Shown here: positions 5,413 to 6,339 of the stretch, one piece after another
Numbering within the stretch: position 1 is the stretch's first letter
Layout: each line of letters begins with the position of its first letter
Assembly (NCBI GenBank): GCA_030648705.1
Contig: JAUSHF010000036.1
Location: 1 to 6,339 of the forward strand
From: a bacterium
GTDB taxonomy: Bacteria > Patescibacteriota > Minisyncoccia > Phycocordibacterales > PALSA-1337
Length of the DNA: 6,339 nt
Direction: 5' to 3'
Translations under genes and position numbers: made by a program
Notes under the pieces: model-generated
Seen by the model: the letters and a program-made list of their open reading frames with translations, nothing else
What the model was told of the DNA's origin: nothing
The model's database searches: none

Positions 5413-6339
5413 ATGTCTCTGGAGAAAATATTATTTTCTAATATATTTCAAAAAAATAATAAAGGACCTCTAATGGACCCGCCATTAGCTGAAGTGGAGA
5501 AGTTGTTCCTATTTGCTGTGGATCAAATTACAGATAGTGTTTACGCAGAAAAAAAGTTTAAATTCTATTTAGATGCCATTAAATTAAGAGGATTAGAACA
5601 GTCTCTCGCCATGGTTAAGGCTTATTATGCCTGTGAATCTGGGGTGATGGATAAGGTCAAATTAAGACAGGATATTCGTCAGAAGATAAATATTAATTTA
5701 TTAGATCCGTATTTAAGAATAATTTTTCTTCCAGAACTCGAACAATTACTGCTTCTTTACGAAGTTTTTTCTAAGACTTTAGCTGAATATTTGACCTTAA
5801 ATCTAGGTAAAGAAAGGGTTTCTAAAATAATATCTAGCCAAAGATCATTTCCGCTTATTAAAGAGGTAATCGTGTTAGATGATAGTTTTGATTTCTCAAA
5901 ATTAAATAAAATATTATATGATAATAAAGATTTAAAAAAGAAAGATATAGAGGATTTGTTTTCATATTTCTATCACTCACTCCTAACGGAAATATCTGTA
6001 TTGTTCGGAGAATCTACAGTTAGTTCATTAGTTAAGAAAACTTTTGAAATCGTTAAATCATTCTATGATTTCGATATTATTTCTCTTTTCCTTAATATTA
6101 TCCCAGAAAGCGATTTAGAAGAAGAAAGATTAGCTTTTCTTTCTCGTGATGAATTAGAAGCGAAAGTACATGAAAGAACATTTTTATTAAAAAAAGAAAA
6201 AGAATTAGTTGATCAAAAAGTTAAAGAAAGAACTGGTGAACTTATTGAAGAGAAAGTAAAGCTTGCGATAATTACAGAAAATATGAATGAGGGGGTTATT
6301 CTTCTAGATGAATCTTACACGGTAATGTATATTAATCCT
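5413..6339 (+). CDS. Probable sensor histidine kinase, N-terminal part (cut by window end)
   Basis: This frame stays open to the end of the window (309 codons). Residues about 22-240 form a largely helical, unrecognised region without membrane segments. Two stretches in it, about 112-145 and 183-218, have a similar layout and may be degenerate repeats. A charged coiled coil with KVHERTFLLKKEKE (251-264) and KVKERTGELIEEKVK (269-283) leads into ITENMNEGVILLDES (287-301) and YIN (306-308), the start of a PAS sensor domain. The order coiled coil 'ERT.eL.eEk' then PAS is typical of soluble histidine kinases, including many from Patescibacteria, so phosphoacceptor and ATPase domains are expected beyond the edge. 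A diguanylate cyclase or other PAS output cannot be excluded. Two starts are possible: ATG 5413, 4 bp after the membrane-protein stop but with no ribosome site, or ATG 5473, preceded by AAAGGA. The longer frame is given; the shorter is equally plausible. Confidence 0.75.
   Translation, partial: MSLEKILFSNIFQKNNKGPLMDPPLAEVEKLFLFAVDQITDSVYAEKKFKFYLDAIKLRGLEQSLAMVKAYYACESGVMDKVKLRQDIRQKININLLDPYLRIIFLPELEQLLLLYEVFSKTLAEYLTLNLGKERVSKIISSQRSFPLIKEVIVLDDSFDFSKLNKILYDNKDLKKKDIEDLFSYFYHSLLTEISVLFGESTVSSLVKKTFEIVKSFYDFDIISLFLNIIPESDLEEERLAFLSRDELEAKVHERTFLLKKEKELVDQKVKERTGELIEEKVKLAIITENMNEGVILLDESYTVMYINP
5461..5466 (+). promoter_or_regulatory. Shine-Dalgarno-like site for the alternative kinase start at 5473
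   Basis: AAAGGA lies 6 nt before an in-frame ATG at 5473. It is the only clear Shine-Dalgarno match next to a plausible start in this window, and it suits an internal cistron that cannot be leaderless. If used, the protein begins MDPPLAEVEK and loses the 20 lysine/asparagine-containing residues ahead of it. Confidence 0.45.

Overview
The window is AT-rich and densely packed, with every gene on the + strand and every visible stop codon TAA. The mix is a transketolase split into two genes, a UvrB with clear family motifs, a short three-helix membrane protein and a coiled-coil/PAS sensor protein. Most starts lack a Shine-Dalgarno sequence. This suggests a small-genome bacterium, most likely a Candidate Phyla Radiation (Patescibacteria, Paceibacteria-like) member. 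That assignment is inference: no rRNA or other phylogenetic marker is present. The standard genetic code fits all genes.

Layout: (1) 11-850, N-terminal transketolase subunit, carrying the thiamine-diphosphate (ThDP) pyrophosphate-binding half. (2) 851-1947, a more AT-rich interval with a HigB/Gp49-type toxin (1015-1329), its XRE-family antitoxin (1351-1659) and a second antitoxin-like XRE protein (1674-1904). (3) 1948-3006, C-terminal transketolase subunit. (4) 3033-5111, uvrB, the damage-recognition helicase-like subunit of nucleotide excision repair. (5) 5133-5408, a small three-helix membrane protein of unknown function. (6) 5413 to the window end, the N-terminal part of a probable sensor histidine kinase, cut at the start of its PAS domain.

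The two transketolase genes encode halves of one enzyme and normally lie next to each other. Here a toxin/antitoxin/second-antitoxin cassette of about 1.1 kb separates them, which looks like an insertion into a metabolic operon. The downstream half has its own near-perfect promoter, so expression of both halves can survive the interruption.

A consistent promoter pattern runs through the window. Four genes (toxin, first antitoxin, transketolase C half, small membrane protein) have a TATAAT-like -10 box ending exactly 6 nt before the ATG, three of them with an upstream TGn. This would put transcription starts at or next to the A of the ATG and give leaderless mRNAs. uvrB has a related extended -10 slightly farther upstream. 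The second XRE gene and the kinase lack this box and look like downstream cistrons; the kinase has a Shine-Dalgarno-like AAAGGA before an internal ATG. A 16-bp perfect palindrome overlaps the antitoxin's -10 box and is a good candidate operator for the TA module.
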